Positions 8,322-17,158 of a DNA stretch of 64,000 bases are shown in pieces. A model generated the notes under the pieces. It had not been told where the DNA came from. It searched no databases and was given only the letters and a program-made list of their open reading frames with translations. The position numbers and the translations under genes are program-made. The stretch covers positions 774,001 through 838,000 of the forward strand of contig NZ_CP007033.1 in assembly GCF_000512895.1 (NCBI RefSeq). Reading direction: 5' to 3'. Positions within the stretch are counted from its first letter, which is position 1, and each line of letters opens with the position of its first letter. The DNA comes from Dehalobacter restrictus DSM 9455 (lineage in GTDB: Bacteria; Bacillota; Desulfitobacteriia; Desulfitobacteriales; Syntrophobotulaceae).

Positions 8322-9890
8322 ATGTCTTATTGGTACAATACAGTATTGAAGCCATGCATCACAGTACGGATGGAAGTGTATTTTGGGATGTGGATTCGGA
8401 GAATTTACGCTTCAAAGATTAAAGATAACAACCGACCAATTTTAACGACTGATTTAAATACAAATATACGTCTCATAAGAAACATTTTTAAAGATGATGA
8501 AACACTGATCACCCGTTATATTGAAAATCAAACGGATACTACGATTAAATGCTGCATTTTTTATATTGACGGCATGGTTAATAACAAATTATTAAATGAA
8601 GATATTATAAAACCGCTTTTGGAACATAAGTTCGATCCAAAAGTATCCGATCTTATTAATATTGTTGCTAAGCAGGTCACCTTATCCGGCAGTGTTGATA
8701 AAACATCTGATTTTTATCAAATCATTCAGGCTATTGTGTATGGGGATTCGGTGCTGCTGGTTAATGGATACAGTGATGCTCTTATTTTAAATACAAAAGG
8801 CTGGGCAACCAGAGCCATTGCAGAACCTGAGGCAGAAAGGGTTTTAAGAGGTCCGCGTGAAGGCTTTAATGAATCCATCATGGCCAATTTAACGATGCTT
8901 CGGAGGAAACTCAGAACACAGGATTTAAAAATCAAATTCAAGGTATTCGGAGCCAGAACGCAAACAAAAGGGTGTATTTGTTATATTGAGGGTGTGGCTA
9001 ATAAAGATATTCTGGCCGAGCTTGAAAGAAGGCTCGATAAATTTTCAATTGACGGCACGTTGGATGTCAATTATATCAGTGAACTTATCGACGAAGAACC
9101 CTACTCCCCCATCAAGACAATCGGAAGTACGGAAAGACCTGATACTGTTGCAGGGAAGCTTTTAGAAGGCAGGATAGCGCTGTTTTTGGACGGCACACCG
9201 GTTGTGTTAACGTTGCCCCATCTTTTCATTGAGCACTTTCAGAGCAGTGACGACTATTATCTCAATTATTTTTTTGCGTCGATAGGCAGGTTATTAAGAA
9301 TCTTCGGGTTTTTGTTGACAATAAGTGCACCGGCTGTTTATGTGGCCATAACATGCTTTCACCATGAAATACTGCCAACACCATTGATGATGAGTATTAT
9401 AATGGCCCGTCAGAGTGTTCCTATGCCTACGGTAGTTGAAATGTTTTTGATGCTTATTATGTTTGAAATATTGCGGGAAACAGGAAACAGAATGCCCAGC
9501 AATATCGGTCAATCTCTGAGTATTGTCGGCGCTCTTGTTGTCGGACAGGCTGCCGTAGATGCTAAGCTAGTCAGCGCACCTGTGATTGTCATCGTGGCAA
9601 CAGCAGGTATTACCGGTCTATTGATACCCAGAATTAAGGGCGGAATTATTATCATACGCTTTATATTGCTGTGTCTTTCTTCGATACTCGGCTTATACGG
9701 ATATATTTTCGGCATGATGGGTCTAATGATATATTTGTTCAATATCCGGTCTTTTGGAATCCCTATTATGAACGGCTTACAGAGTAAACAAGATATGTAT
9801 ATAAGGTCACCATGGTGGAATATGATGAAAAGGCCCCAATTTATGGCTGTTGATAAAACCAGAAGCAATTCAGACGGTGATCCGGAATGA
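8322..9890 (+). CDS. gerKA: Spore germination protein, GerA/GerKA family (522 aa)
   Basis: A-subunit of a germinant receptor, a membrane protein of the inner spore membrane. The N-terminal half is soluble (DTTIKCCIFYIDGM, then CICYIEGVANKDI, both typical of the family). The C-terminal half has several membrane segments with PTVVEMFLMLIMFEILRETG and RMPSNIGQSLSIVGALVVGQAAV, which are diagnostic. The first 22 residues look atypical and have no clear ribosome-binding site; the in-frame ATG at 8388 is an alternative start. Its stop overlaps the next gene (ATGA). Fragments of this gene recur at 16903-16993 and 22473-22504. Confidence 0.9.
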   Translation: MSYWYNTVLKPCITVRMEVYFGMWIRRIYASKIKDNNRPILTTDLNTNIRLIRNIFKDDETLITRYIENQTDTTIKCCIFYIDGMVNNKLLNEDIIKPLLEHKFDPKVSDLINIVAKQVTLSGSVDKTSDFYQIIQAIVYGDSVLLVNGYSDALILNTKGWATRAIAEPEAERVLRGPREGFNESIMANLTMLRRKLRTQDLKIKFKVFGARTQTKGCICYIEGVANKDILAELERRLDKFSIDGTLDVNYISELIDEEPYSPIKTIGSTERPDTVAGKLLEGRIALFLDGTPVVLTLPHLFIEHFQSSDDYYLNYFFASIGRLLRIFGFLLTISAPAVYVAITCFHHEILPTPLMMSIIMARQSVPMPTVVEMFLMLIMFEILRETGNRMPSNIGQSLSIVGALVVGQAAVDAKLVSAPVIVIVATAGITGLLIPRIKGGIIIIRFILLCLSSILGLYGYIFGMMGLMIYLFNIRSFGIPIMNGLQSKQDMYIRSPWWNMMKRPQFMAVDKTRSNSDGDPE

Positions 9891-11047
9891 AAAGGCAAAG
9901 AAAAGTTTTAATCTTCTTGTCAATCTTTATTCCAATACTGATGACGGGATGCGCTAATTACAGAGAACTGGAAACACTTGCAGTTGTTACCGGAACGGCC
10001 TTTGATAAAGGTAGCGACGGTACCGGATATCATCTGACTTTCGAGATATTGGGTCAATCAGGAGGTGACGGTACGCAGGGACCAACTGTAAAATCCCAAT
10101 TAATTGAATCGGATGGAAATACAATATTTGACGCGGTCAGAAATGCCCTAAAGAGATCCGATAAAAAACTGTATTACGGAGACTGTAAAACAGTGATCAT
10201 CAGCAATGAGTTGGCACACGAAGGCATAGCCCCGGTTTTGGACTGGCTTAACAGAGATTCTGAACCCAGAATCACGATTAATCTTTTTATCTCCAAAGAG
10301 AAGACAGCAAAAGAGGTGATCGAACAAAAAAGCCTTAACGATCCCATAACTTCTTATGCTCTTAGTAATATAGATAAGAACAATCCCAAGTTTTTGTCGA
10401 AAACAGCATCTGTGCAATTATACCAGGCCAATAATATGTTGGGTGATGAAGGAATCTCATTAATACTACCTGCGCTGGATATTGCAAATAATCAAAACGA
10501 TAAAATCACGGAACTTGGTGGCACGGCAGTTTTTAAAAAAGACAAGCTGCTGGGCTATCTTGGGAGCGATGAATCAAAATACCTGGTTTTTATAAAAAAC
10601 CAGGTGACTAGCGGGCTGCTTATAATCAATATGGAATCTGCCTCTCCTGATATAAGCCTTGAGATTATAGACAGCAAAACAAAAGTGACACCGATTTTAA
10701 CCGGTAAATTGCCTGAAATGAAAATTGAGATCAAAACGCAGGTTGCGTTGAGTGAAATGCAAACATCAGCCGACCTTGATACCGAAAGCGGGATTAAAAA
10801 AATAGAAGAAAAAGCATCAGCAACCATTGAAGCAAATATTAAACAATTGATTACAAAGGTTCAACGGGAATATGACAGTGATATCTTCGGTTTCGGAAGC
10901 GCCATATATAAGAACGATTCTGATTATTGGAAAAAAATAAAACCGCAATGGGATAGTTTGTTTCAATCACTCAATATCGAGGTTTCAGCAGAAATGGAAA
11001 TAATAAACACCGGGCTGTTGAAATCGAAGACTAAAGTTGGTGGATGA
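9887..11047 (+). CDS. gerKC: Spore germination lipoprotein, Ger(x)C family (386 aa)
   Basis: C-subunit of the germinant receptor. It has a lipoprotein signal with the lipobox LMTGC at about residues 18-22, followed by NYRELETLAVVTGTAFDKG, a strong GerC family opening. The rest is soluble with an ISNELAHEGIAPVLDWLNRD block and a C-terminal KIEEKASATIEANIKQLITK helix, also typical. It overlaps gerKA by 4 bases and the next small gene by 4 bases (ATGA both times), so the operon is tightly coupled. Confidence 0.9.
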   Translation: MKRQRKVLIFLSIFIPILMTGCANYRELETLAVVTGTAFDKGSDGTGYHLTFEILGQSGGDGTQGPTVKSQLIESDGNTIFDAVRNALKRSDKKLYYGDCKTVIISNELAHEGIAPVLDWLNRDSEPRITINLFISKEKTAKEVIEQKSLNDPITSYALSNIDKNNPKFLSKTASVQLYQANNMLGDEGISLILPALDIANNQNDKITELGGTAVFKKDKLLGYLGSDESKYLVFIKNQVTSGLLIINMESASPDISLEIIDSKTKVTPILTGKLPEMKIEIKTQVALSEMQTSADLDTESGIKKIEEKASATIEANIKQLITKVQREYDSDIFGFGSAIYKNDSDYWKKIKPQWDSLFQSLNIEVSAEMEIINTGLLKSKTKVGG

Positions 11048-11274
11048 AATTGCGTTATATTTTGATTTGTAGCTTTTTATACCTTGCTATACTGATTTTT
11101 GACATAATACCCCTCATGAAAAAGAAAAGGGATAATAAAAAGTCCTTACTTATTTATATGCCAGTTTTTTTATTTACATTGGTTATAAATATCCTGTATG
11201 GATTGGGTGTCAAGATTCCCAGCCCGGCAGAGCCAGTTAAAGACATTATCATCTGGATTTTGGGAATAAAGTAG
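11044..11274 (+). CDS. Small membrane protein in germination operon (76 aa)
   Basis: A 76-residue protein with two membrane segments (residues about 5-22 and 38-57) separated by a basic loop (MKKKRDNKKS). Small hydrophobic proteins at this place in ger operons have been described as D-type subunits. I cannot assign it firmly to that family. Its start overlaps the gerKC stop and it ends 7 bases before gerKB, so it is translated as part of the same operon. Confidence 0.65.
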   Translation: MKLRYILICSFLYLAILIFDIIPLMKKKRDNKKSLLIYMPVFLFTLVINILYGLGVKIPSPAEPVKDIIIWILGIK

Positions 11275-11281
11275 GGACAAA

Positions 11282-12352
11282 GTGATGCAAAAAAATTTAA
11301 TTTCAACAAAACAAGCAATTTACATTCTGATTATGTTCATCTTAGGCAACTCGGTTATGTATACCGGCAGTAAAGCAAAACAGGATACCTGGCTGGCGGT
11401 TATTATCGCCCTGGTCCTGTTTGCTCCAATGATGATGGTGTATGCAAGAATTGTAAGCTTGTATCCGGGCAAAAACCTTTACGCCATTGTCATTGACGTC
11501 TTCGGAAATTTTTTTGGAAAGGCCATAATTTCTTTATACGTATTATACGCAATATCTCTGGGCTCATTGCTTATGCGGAATTTTTCAGAATTTATTCACG
11601 TCGTCGCCATGTCGGAAACACCAAAGATAGTCCCTTTGGTTTTCCTTTTTACACTGAGTGTCTGGATGATAAAAAGCGGTGTGGAGACATTGGGAAGGTG
11701 GGTTAGAGTTGCCCTGCCGGTCGTATTCGTGTCATTGTTGGTGACCCTTTTTTTATCTGTAAAATCCATGGATTTCAGCAACCTTAAGCCTGTTGCGGGC
11801 ACCGAATTTAATATTTTAATGGGAAGCGCCTTTACAATATTTTCATTTCCTTTCGCTGAAACAGTACTCTTTACCACTTTATTCGGTTCGGTAAAAGCAG
11901 ACAGCAACCCCTACAAAATTTATATTTATGGCATTGTTATCTGCACACTTTTTTTTCTAGCTGCAGGTTTAAGGAATGCCGTTATAGGATTATCACTTGG
12001 CATGTTTTATTTTGCTTCTTATGCTGCAGTCAGCGTAATATCATTGGGGGAGTTTTTTACAAGAATAGAAGTTTTAATCGGTCTGGCGTTCTTACTTGAT
12101 CTTTTTGTAAAATTATGTGTATGTATGTTTGCGGCTTCAATGGGAATATCAAAGATTGTAAATATTAAAAATTATAAAGAGCTGGCAATCCCCGTGGGAT
12201 TGTTAATGATGACGCTGGCGATTATTCTTTTTGCCAATATACTTGAAATGTATGATTGGCTGGATATTTATAAATATTTTGCATTACCCTTTCAGGTCAT
12301 TTTGCCTTTGATAATTCTGGCCGGAGCGGAGATTAAAACAAGATTGAAGTAA
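11282..12352 (+). CDS. gerKB: Spore germination permease, GerKB family (356 aa)
   Basis: B-subunit of the germinant receptor, an amino-acid-permease-like protein with about ten membrane helices. The opening (ISTKQAIYILIMFILGNSV), GSKAKQDTWLAVIIAL and GNFFGKAIISLYVLYAISLG are typical of the family. It completes a gerKA-C-small-B operon. Finding a germinant receptor inside an organohalide island is a useful taxonomic hint: the host descends from endospore formers even if spores are not seen. Confidence 0.9.
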   Translation: MMQKNLISTKQAIYILIMFILGNSVMYTGSKAKQDTWLAVIIALVLFAPMMMVYARIVSLYPGKNLYAIVIDVFGNFFGKAIISLYVLYAISLGSLLMRNFSEFIHVVAMSETPKIVPLVFLFTLSVWMIKSGVETLGRWVRVALPVVFVSLLVTLFLSVKSMDFSNLKPVAGTEFNILMGSAFTIFSFPFAETVLFTTLFGSVKADSNPYKIYIYGIVICTLFFLAAGLRNAVIGLSLGMFYFASYAAVSVISLGEFFTRIEVLIGLAFLLDLFVKLCVCMFAASMGISKIVNIKNYKELAIPVGLLMMTLAIILFANILEMYDWLDIYKYFALPFQVILPLIILAGAEIKTRLK

Positions 12353-12410
12353 ATAATGGTTGGCGGGATGGCCCCTTTTAAATTATGCGCAAGACCTATC
12401 AATTTTGTTG

Positions 12411-12440
12411 CAGCCTATTTCGTTTTTGTTGGTTAGGCTG
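12411..12440 (+). terminator. Possible terminator after the germination operon
   Basis: CAGCCTA and TAGGCTG form a 7-bp stem with a 16-base T-rich loop, 58 bases after gerKB. The following sequence is only moderately T-rich, so termination efficiency is uncertain. Confidence 0.4.
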
Positions 12441-12557
12441 TTAGTTATTTGTTTTGCAGGAGACATTATTATCAAAGTTAATAGAGTATAATTTGGGTAT
12501 AATATATGAAATTTTATAGTCCTGATTCAAAATATTATAAATAGGGGGGATTGGCAA

Positions 12558-13235
12558 ATGCTTTTTTTTCCTACTGAAAAATTTTTAGATGATTTTGATT
12601 ATTTCACTCAAATATTTAGTAAGAACGGATATAGAAAAATTCTTAAACCAGAAACTGTAAATACAGTTCAAGATGCTATGAGCAACCGGCTCTACTTCAT
12701 TTATAAGGGAATTATAAAAATTGTTATACGTAATGAGTATTGCGACGAAAAAATAATGGTTTTTTTTAGGGAGGGCTGTGTTTATGAGGATATGGGCCTC
12801 TTTTCTGAATTGCCAAACCCATCTTCTTCTATTAGTGTTACCGATTGTGAAGTTTATTATCTCAATAAGGATAAAGCAATTGAATTGTTCTTAACAGACT
12901 CCGAATTTGCGCTTAAGTTAATGAGACAGGCTTGTGCAAAGCATTATTATACTTTTAAAAGAGTGGCTTCAATTAGTTTCTTAAATGTTGAAGAAAGACT
13001 AACACTCTTGTTAAAATCAGTAAGTAATTATAATACTACCAGCCAGGACGAATGGCTTGAACCTAAAATAAAGCTAACCCATGAGTGTATGAGCGAAATT
13101 CTAAACGTAAACCGTACTACAATTTCTAGATTACTATGTGAATACTACAAACGAGGAATTATTAAAAAACAAGGAAAAAAAATATTGTTTTCCCGTAAGA
13201 TTTATGAGCAACCTAGCTTTGAAGAAACATTTTAG
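12558..13235 (+). CDS. Crp/Fnr-family regulator, not CprK-type (225 aa)
   Basis: The sensor domain is recognisable (YFIYKGIIKIVIRNEY, then EDMGLFSELPNPSSSISVTDCEVYYL), and the C-terminal helix-turn-helix reads MSEILNVNRTTISRLLCEYYKR. It lacks the FYPI..L opening of the CprK-like proteins, and its recognition helix resembles other Crp/Fnr regulators more than CprK. A good terminator follows at 13260, so it is not co-transcribed with the rdhABC operon that begins 160 bases later. It is still the nearest candidate regulator of that operon. Confidence 0.8.
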   Translation: MLFFPTEKFLDDFDYFTQIFSKNGYRKILKPETVNTVQDAMSNRLYFIYKGIIKIVIRNEYCDEKIMVFFREGCVYEDMGLFSELPNPSSSISVTDCEVYYLNKDKAIELFLTDSEFALKLMRQACAKHYYTFKRVASISFLNVEERLTLLLKSVSNYNTTSQDEWLEPKIKLTHECMSEILNVNRTTISRLLCEYYKRGIIKKQGKKILFSRKIYEQPSFEETF

Positions 13236-13259
13236 AGTTTTTATTGGGGAACTTACCTT

Positions 13260-13282
13260 CGGCACATTAGTGCCGTTTTTTT
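13260..13282 (+). terminator. Rho-independent terminator after Crp/Fnr gene
   Basis: CGGCAC and GTGCCG form a perfect 6-bp stem with a 4-base loop, followed by seven T residues. It separates the regulator gene from the rdhABC promoter. Confidence 0.85.
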
Positions 13283-13286
13283 GTTG

Positions 13287-13301
13287 TTAATGCTACATTA
13301 A
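13287..13301 (+). promoter_or_regulatory. Candidate dehalobox upstream of rdhA2
   Basis: TTAATGCTACATTAA is a perfect inverted repeat of 15 bp, one base longer than the usual TTAAT-N4-ATTAA. -10-like hexamers TATTAT (13320) and TATTAC (13323) begin 26 and 29 bp from its centre. It begins four bases after the upstream terminator's T run. Confidence 0.55.
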
Positions 13302-13394
13302 AATGGCGATTATAAAGACTATTATTACGTTTTTTATGCAAAAGACGCGATAGTTCCTTTTTTATATAATGTAGAAAAAAAGGAGGGTTTGGTT

Positions 13395-14747
13395 ATGGCT
13401 AAAGAAGAAAAATCTATTCCTGATGAGCCAGCAACAAAAGTCAATCGCAGACAATTTCTTAAATTAGGAGCCTCTACAGGTATTGCAATGGCTGCTGCGA
13501 CTGCTGCCTTGGAAGGGGGGGCACTTGTCGATCCAAAACAAGCATATGCAGGAGTAATCAAGACACACGATGAAATTCCCTATGAAATCCCTGCAGACCA
13601 CAAACGCTACAACCAACGTAATCATATGTTTGGCCGGGCAAGAAGTGGAGATCCCGAGGTAGGTAAAATGGCAGAGCATTTTCTCTCACACAGATTCAAT
13701 GGTTATGAGGGAGTTGAATCACCTGGTTATACTGTACTTGATGGTGCGGCTGCTCGTGCAAGCTTTGCTCTTGACTGGTACGTTAATGGCGAAAATGGTA
13801 GCGGTAATTCCAATACGGGGTTGTATGCCTGGCGTCCCAAACTGATCGATTTTCTGTTTAGGTGGGGTGATCCGGATAGAAATATTCATTCCCCCGGGGT
13901 AAAAAGTCCCAAAGAAGGAACGATGGCAGTAAAAAGGATGGCTAAATATTTTGGTGCTCATTCAGTCGGGATAGCTCCTTATGATGAACGTTGGATTTAT
14001 ACTGAAACGTTTAACGGTGAAGCTCAGAAATTTACCCCTCCGGATTTTGGTTTTGAACCCAAACATGCAATCGTAATGACTATTCCCATGGAGTATAAAG
14101 GAATGAGTTGTGCTCCGACCTTTTTAGGATCGGCTGAAGTAGGAAGAGCTTATAACATGTGCGGGGTAGTTGCGTTTAGTTTATCCATATTTATTAAAGA
14201 TCTGGGATATCATGCGGTTGCAATCGGAAGTGACACTTCAATATCCATACCGCAGGCTATTCAGGCGGGTCTAGGGGAATTAGGCAGGATGGGGCTGCTT
14301 GTTACTCCTGACCTTGGTCCAAGTGTTAGAATCTGCAAAGTATTTACTGACATGCCTTTAAATCATGATAAACCTATTTCCTTCGGAGTGACTGAATTTT
14401 GCAATAGCTGCAAAAAATGCGCCGAACTATGCCCCTCTCAAGCTATTAGCTATGATGCACAAACAACTGTAGGACCTAGTAAGATAAGTTCAGCTTCGGG
14501 AGTAAAGAAATGGTATATTAACCCGGAAAAGTGCTGGAGTTGTTGGGGGGATGATAACGTCAGGTCATGCTGTGGAGCTTGTATAGCTGCTTGTCCATAT
14601 ACTAAGCCAGAGGGCTGGCATCATACCTTAGTTAGGAGCATAACAGGGACGCCTGGTCTTTCGCCAATCATGAAAAATATGGATGATCTTTTTGGATATG
14701 GAAAACTGTATAATGAACAAGCAGCAACAGATTGGTGGAAAGAATAA
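13395..14747 (+). CDS. rdhA: RdhA2, reductive dehalogenase resembling the CfrA/DcrA group (450 aa)
   Basis: It has a Tat signal (NRRQFLKLGAS, then an alanine-rich stretch to QAYAG) and Fe-S motifs CNSCKKCAELCP and CCGACIAACPY. The opening PATKVNRRQFLKLGAS, the DPKQAYAG site, VLDGAAARASFA and DRNIHSPGVKS agree closely with my recollection of the Dehalobacter chloroform and 1,1-dichloroethane reductases CfrA and DcrA. The middle region differs enough that it is probably not the same enzyme. I chose the ATG at 13395, 7 bases after GGAGGG, over an in-frame TTG at 13389. It is the first gene of an rdhABC operon with a downstream microprotein. Confidence 0.92.
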   Translation: MAKEEKSIPDEPATKVNRRQFLKLGASTGIAMAAATAALEGGALVDPKQAYAGVIKTHDEIPYEIPADHKRYNQRNHMFGRARSGDPEVGKMAEHFLSHRFNGYEGVESPGYTVLDGAAARASFALDWYVNGENGSGNSNTGLYAWRPKLIDFLFRWGDPDRNIHSPGVKSPKEGTMAVKRMAKYFGAHSVGIAPYDERWIYTETFNGEAQKFTPPDFGFEPKHAIVMTIPMEYKGMSCAPTFLGSAEVGRAYNMCGVVAFSLSIFIKDLGYHAVAIGSDTSISIPQAIQAGLGELGRMGLLVTPDLGPSVRICKVFTDMPLNHDKPISFGVTEFCNSCKKCAELCPSQAISYDAQTTVGPSKISSASGVKKWYINPEKCWSCWGDDNVRSCCGACIAACPYTKPEGWHHTLVRSITGTPGLSPIMKNMDDLFGYGKLYNEQAATDWWKE

Positions 14748-14763
14748 AAGGAGGTAATGAAAA

Positions 14764-15081
14764 ATGGCCCTGATGACTTTTATCCTGGGATTATTGGTTG
14801 CCGGTTTCGGTTGGGGAGTCAACATCTTACGGAAGAATACAAAATATTCGATTACCTGGCTTGGCTGGGCAGGAATTGTCTTAAGTTTTATGGTTTTATT
14901 GTTTGCGATTAGTTGGTCATGGAGTTGCCTTTTAGAGGGTAGTACTCGATCTGCAGGCGTAGGTATTCTTATGTTTGGGGGTATTGCAGTTATTATCGGA
15001 GCGATAACCAGGGTAATAATTATAAAAGGAATTCCTGCATCTAAAAAAAATCATACTGATAACGTAAGTCAGAGTGCATAA
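14764..15081 (+). CDS. rdhB: RdhB2, dehalogenase membrane anchor (105 aa)
   Basis: A three-segment membrane protein: residues about 3-20, 32-52 and 66-86. It has the loop element WSWSCLLEGSTRSAGVGILMFGG between the second and third segments, where other RdhB proteins have the S..EGE.QAAGMGLLIFG block. It follows rdhA2 by 16 bases with a GGAGG ribosome-binding site. It would anchor RdhA2 and belongs to the A-B order group, unlike the B-A order of the CprA-type pairs. Confidence 0.88.
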   Translation: MALMTFILGLLVAGFGWGVNILRKNTKYSITWLGWAGIVLSFMVLLFAISWSWSCLLEGSTRSAGVGILMFGGIAVIIGAITRVIIIKGIPASKKNHTDNVSQSA

Positions 15082-15156
15082 GCCTATATAAAATAAATTA
15101 GTATTTATAATATAGCTATCATAAAGGGTTTTAAGATTAATAGTTTTATTACAACG

Positions 15157-15182
15157 AAGGGGGGAGGAAGCGCCTCCCCTTT
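15157..15182 (+). terminator. GC-rich hairpin between rdhB2 and rdhC2
   Basis: A stem with arms AAGGGG.AGG and CCTCCCCTT lies in the 219-base gap between rdhB2 and rdhC2. Only two or three T residues follow, so it could attenuate rather than fully stop transcription, lowering rdhC relative to rdhAB. Confidence 0.45.
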
Positions 15183-15300
15183 GCATGAATTTATAGACTC
15201 CACAGATATGCTGGCTGGAACTTTCAGACGAACATTTATTTGGTACAAAAGATGGGGTAAGTCACAATGATTAACAAAAAGTAGAGAATAAAACAAAAAT

Positions 15301-16521
15301 GTGATTAAGATCATTGCTATATTGACATTAGTAATTTCATTATTTGTTAGTTGGGTGATACCCGAAAAAGATTTGCTGCCATTTGCCAAAGAAGTCCTTC
15401 CTCAAGCCCAATCCTTCCAAAAGGTCACGTCTTCTCCCCTAACATATGAGGGAATAGTTCAAGGGAGAGATGGAAAGATGCAAAGAGTTGGCTATGTAGT
15501 CATTGATCAGGCAGTGGGTTATGGCGGCCCGATTAAGATGGCTACAGGAATTGATTTGAAAGGGAAAATTCAAAAAGCAATTATTGTAAACTATAAAGAT
15601 ACACCTTCTTTTGTTCAGATGGTTTTGAAACATGGCTATCTAAAGCAGTTTATTGGCAAGGACATTACTAAACCATTGAACATTGAAAAAGATATTGATC
15701 GTGTCTCTGGGGCAACTTATACCTCCCGCGGAATAGCTAAGGCAATCTCCCAAGGAAGTCACGCTGTAGCAAGAACCCAGTTTAAATTGAATGTTTCGGA
15801 TGAGGAAGTTGCTTTTAAGTTTGGTGCAAAAGAGATATCTGTACTGTTGCTCGTTATTTTGATGCTAATTGGGGTTGTATTAAAAAACAAAAAATTAAGA
15901 TGGGTAACCTTAATTGGTAGCCTAATATTTATAGGCTTCAAATTTAACACTCCTTTTTCTCTGGCTAACGTGGCGGCACTATTAATGGGTAATTTCCCTT
16001 CCATTCGGGAAAACTTGGTCTGGTATATTCTGATAATCGGTATCCCAATTATTACCTTTGTGGCCGGTAGGAACCTCTATTGCTTCTGGCTTTGTCCTTT
16101 TGGTGCTTTGCAGGAAATTTTAAGTAAGATAGGTGGGGGCAGTTTTACGTGCTGTAACAAAAAAATAGAAACAAAAGCCTCTAAGATCAAATATGCCTTG
16201 GTATATTTTGCATTATTGGCTGCCATCTTGCTTCAATCTCCCGGCTTTGCTGGTTATGAGCCTTATTCAACTTTATTTGGGTTACAAGGTTTTGGCGTTG
16301 CGTGGCTTATTCTACCCCTGGTAATCTTTCCATCACTTCTAATAAAGAGATTTTGGTGTCGATTTTTTTGTCCGGGGTTAATACTCAATGAGATCATTTT
16401 GCGTCCCAGGAAATATATTATGGGGATTTTAGAAAAAGGGTTCCCAGAAAAAGGGAAGTTTAAAAGGGTTTCGGAAATCAAAGGGACCAAAGGAATCGAG
16501 CAATTGAAGGAATCCAAGTAA
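15301..16521 (+). CDS. rdhC: RdhC2, NosR/NirI-like FMN-binding membrane protein (406 aa)
   Basis: A polytopic membrane protein with an external FMN-binding domain and two CX3CP motifs. The flavinylation motif SGATYTS is at about residues 136-142 and the motifs CFWLCPFGALQE and CRFFCPGLILNE lie in the membrane half. The family is thought to carry covalent FMN and to pass electrons to RdhA or act as a regulator. The only plausible start is a GTG at 15301 with a weak ribosome-binding site; an in-frame stop sits 12 bases upstream, so the protein is about seven residues shorter at its N-terminus than the RdhC copies downstream. Confidence 0.88.
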   Translation: MIKIIAILTLVISLFVSWVIPEKDLLPFAKEVLPQAQSFQKVTSSPLTYEGIVQGRDGKMQRVGYVVIDQAVGYGGPIKMATGIDLKGKIQKAIIVNYKDTPSFVQMVLKHGYLKQFIGKDITKPLNIEKDIDRVSGATYTSRGIAKAISQGSHAVARTQFKLNVSDEEVAFKFGAKEISVLLLVILMLIGVVLKNKKLRWVTLIGSLIFIGFKFNTPFSLANVAALLMGNFPSIRENLVWYILIIGIPIITFVAGRNLYCFWLCPFGALQEILSKIGGGSFTCCNKKIETKASKIKYALVYFALLAAILLQSPGFAGYEPYSTLFGLQGFGVAWLILPLVIFPSLLIKRFWCRFFCPGLILNEIILRPRKYIMGILEKGFPEKGKFKRVSEIKGTKGIEQLKESK

Positions 16522-16557
16522 GATTTATAAATGATTAAATAACATCGAGGTTAAAGT

Positions 16558-16665
16558 ATGAAAAGCAAATTAAGCATGGGGGATTTACTATTTATTGTAT
16601 TGGTATCCGCTGTTGCCATCATGATTGTGATAAGTGAATGGCAGGCTTATCAAGCTATCCCTTAG
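16558..16665 (+). CDS. RdhC-associated microprotein, 35 aa, one membrane segment
   Basis: A 35-codon ORF begins 36 bases after rdhC2, with a GAGG site 7 to 8 bases upstream of its ATG. The peptide opens with MKSKLSMGDLLFIVLVSAV, runs through one hydrophobic helix and ends ISEWQAYQAIP. Near-identical ORFs follow the other two rdhC genes at 35707 and 39916, so it is conserved as protein. I know of no named family. It could be a small subunit or stabiliser of the membrane complex of RdhB and RdhC. Confidence 0.75.
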   Translation: MKSKLSMGDLLFIVLVSAVAIMIVISEWQAYQAIP

Positions 16666-16771
16666 TCAAGTATCCAGCCAGCAATGCCGCTTTAATACTA
16701 TGAGCTTTTTTAGAGCTGATCCTGCCCACTATATCATACTGAAAACCGCCGAATAGCTTTTCTGACTACTA

Positions 16772-16810
16772 ACAAAAACAACTGACAAAAGTTTTGTCAG
16801 TTGTTTTTGT
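16772..16810. terminator. Strong bidirectional terminator after rdhABC operon
   Basis: A 19-bp perfect stem (arm ACAAAAACAACTGACAAAA) with a one-base loop, rich in A on one side and T on the other, can stop transcription from both directions. The 493-base gap between the microprotein and the next rdhK also holds a gerKA remnant (16903-16993) and the start of a direct repeat (17020). Confidence 0.85.
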
Positions 16811-16902
16811 GTCGCGGCCTAGCTAAGCACAAATTATTTAACTAGTGAAAGTCCAGTCGATCCATTGCCGTATAATGGTTATCTCAGTTGGTATATTAAT
16901 AT

Positions 16903-16993
16903 GTGCCGTCAATTGAAAATTTATCGAGCCTTCTTTCAAGCTCGGCCAGGATGTCTTTATTAGCCACACCCTCAATATAACAAATACACCCTT
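16903..16993 (-). pseudogene. Fragment of gerKA, reversed
   Basis: These 91 bases are the reverse complement of the intact gerKA gene at about 8969-9059, with only two or three mismatches. They encode the CICYIEGVANKDI region. There is no start, stop or flanking gerKA sequence. It marks a past rearrangement that left part of a germination gene beside the rdhK upstream region. Confidence 0.8.
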
Positions 16994-17158
16994 AGGAGCA
17001 TGTTGTCATGGCTTATTGGTGCGTACGGCATCGCAAAGCAAAATAAGTATAAATTGAAGAATTTTTCATAAATTAAGCTTATACTAAATTTATGATTATT
17101 GACACAAAAGCTTTGAAATAATTGATAAAAAGGAAATTGTAAGAAAGGAGCGGGAATT

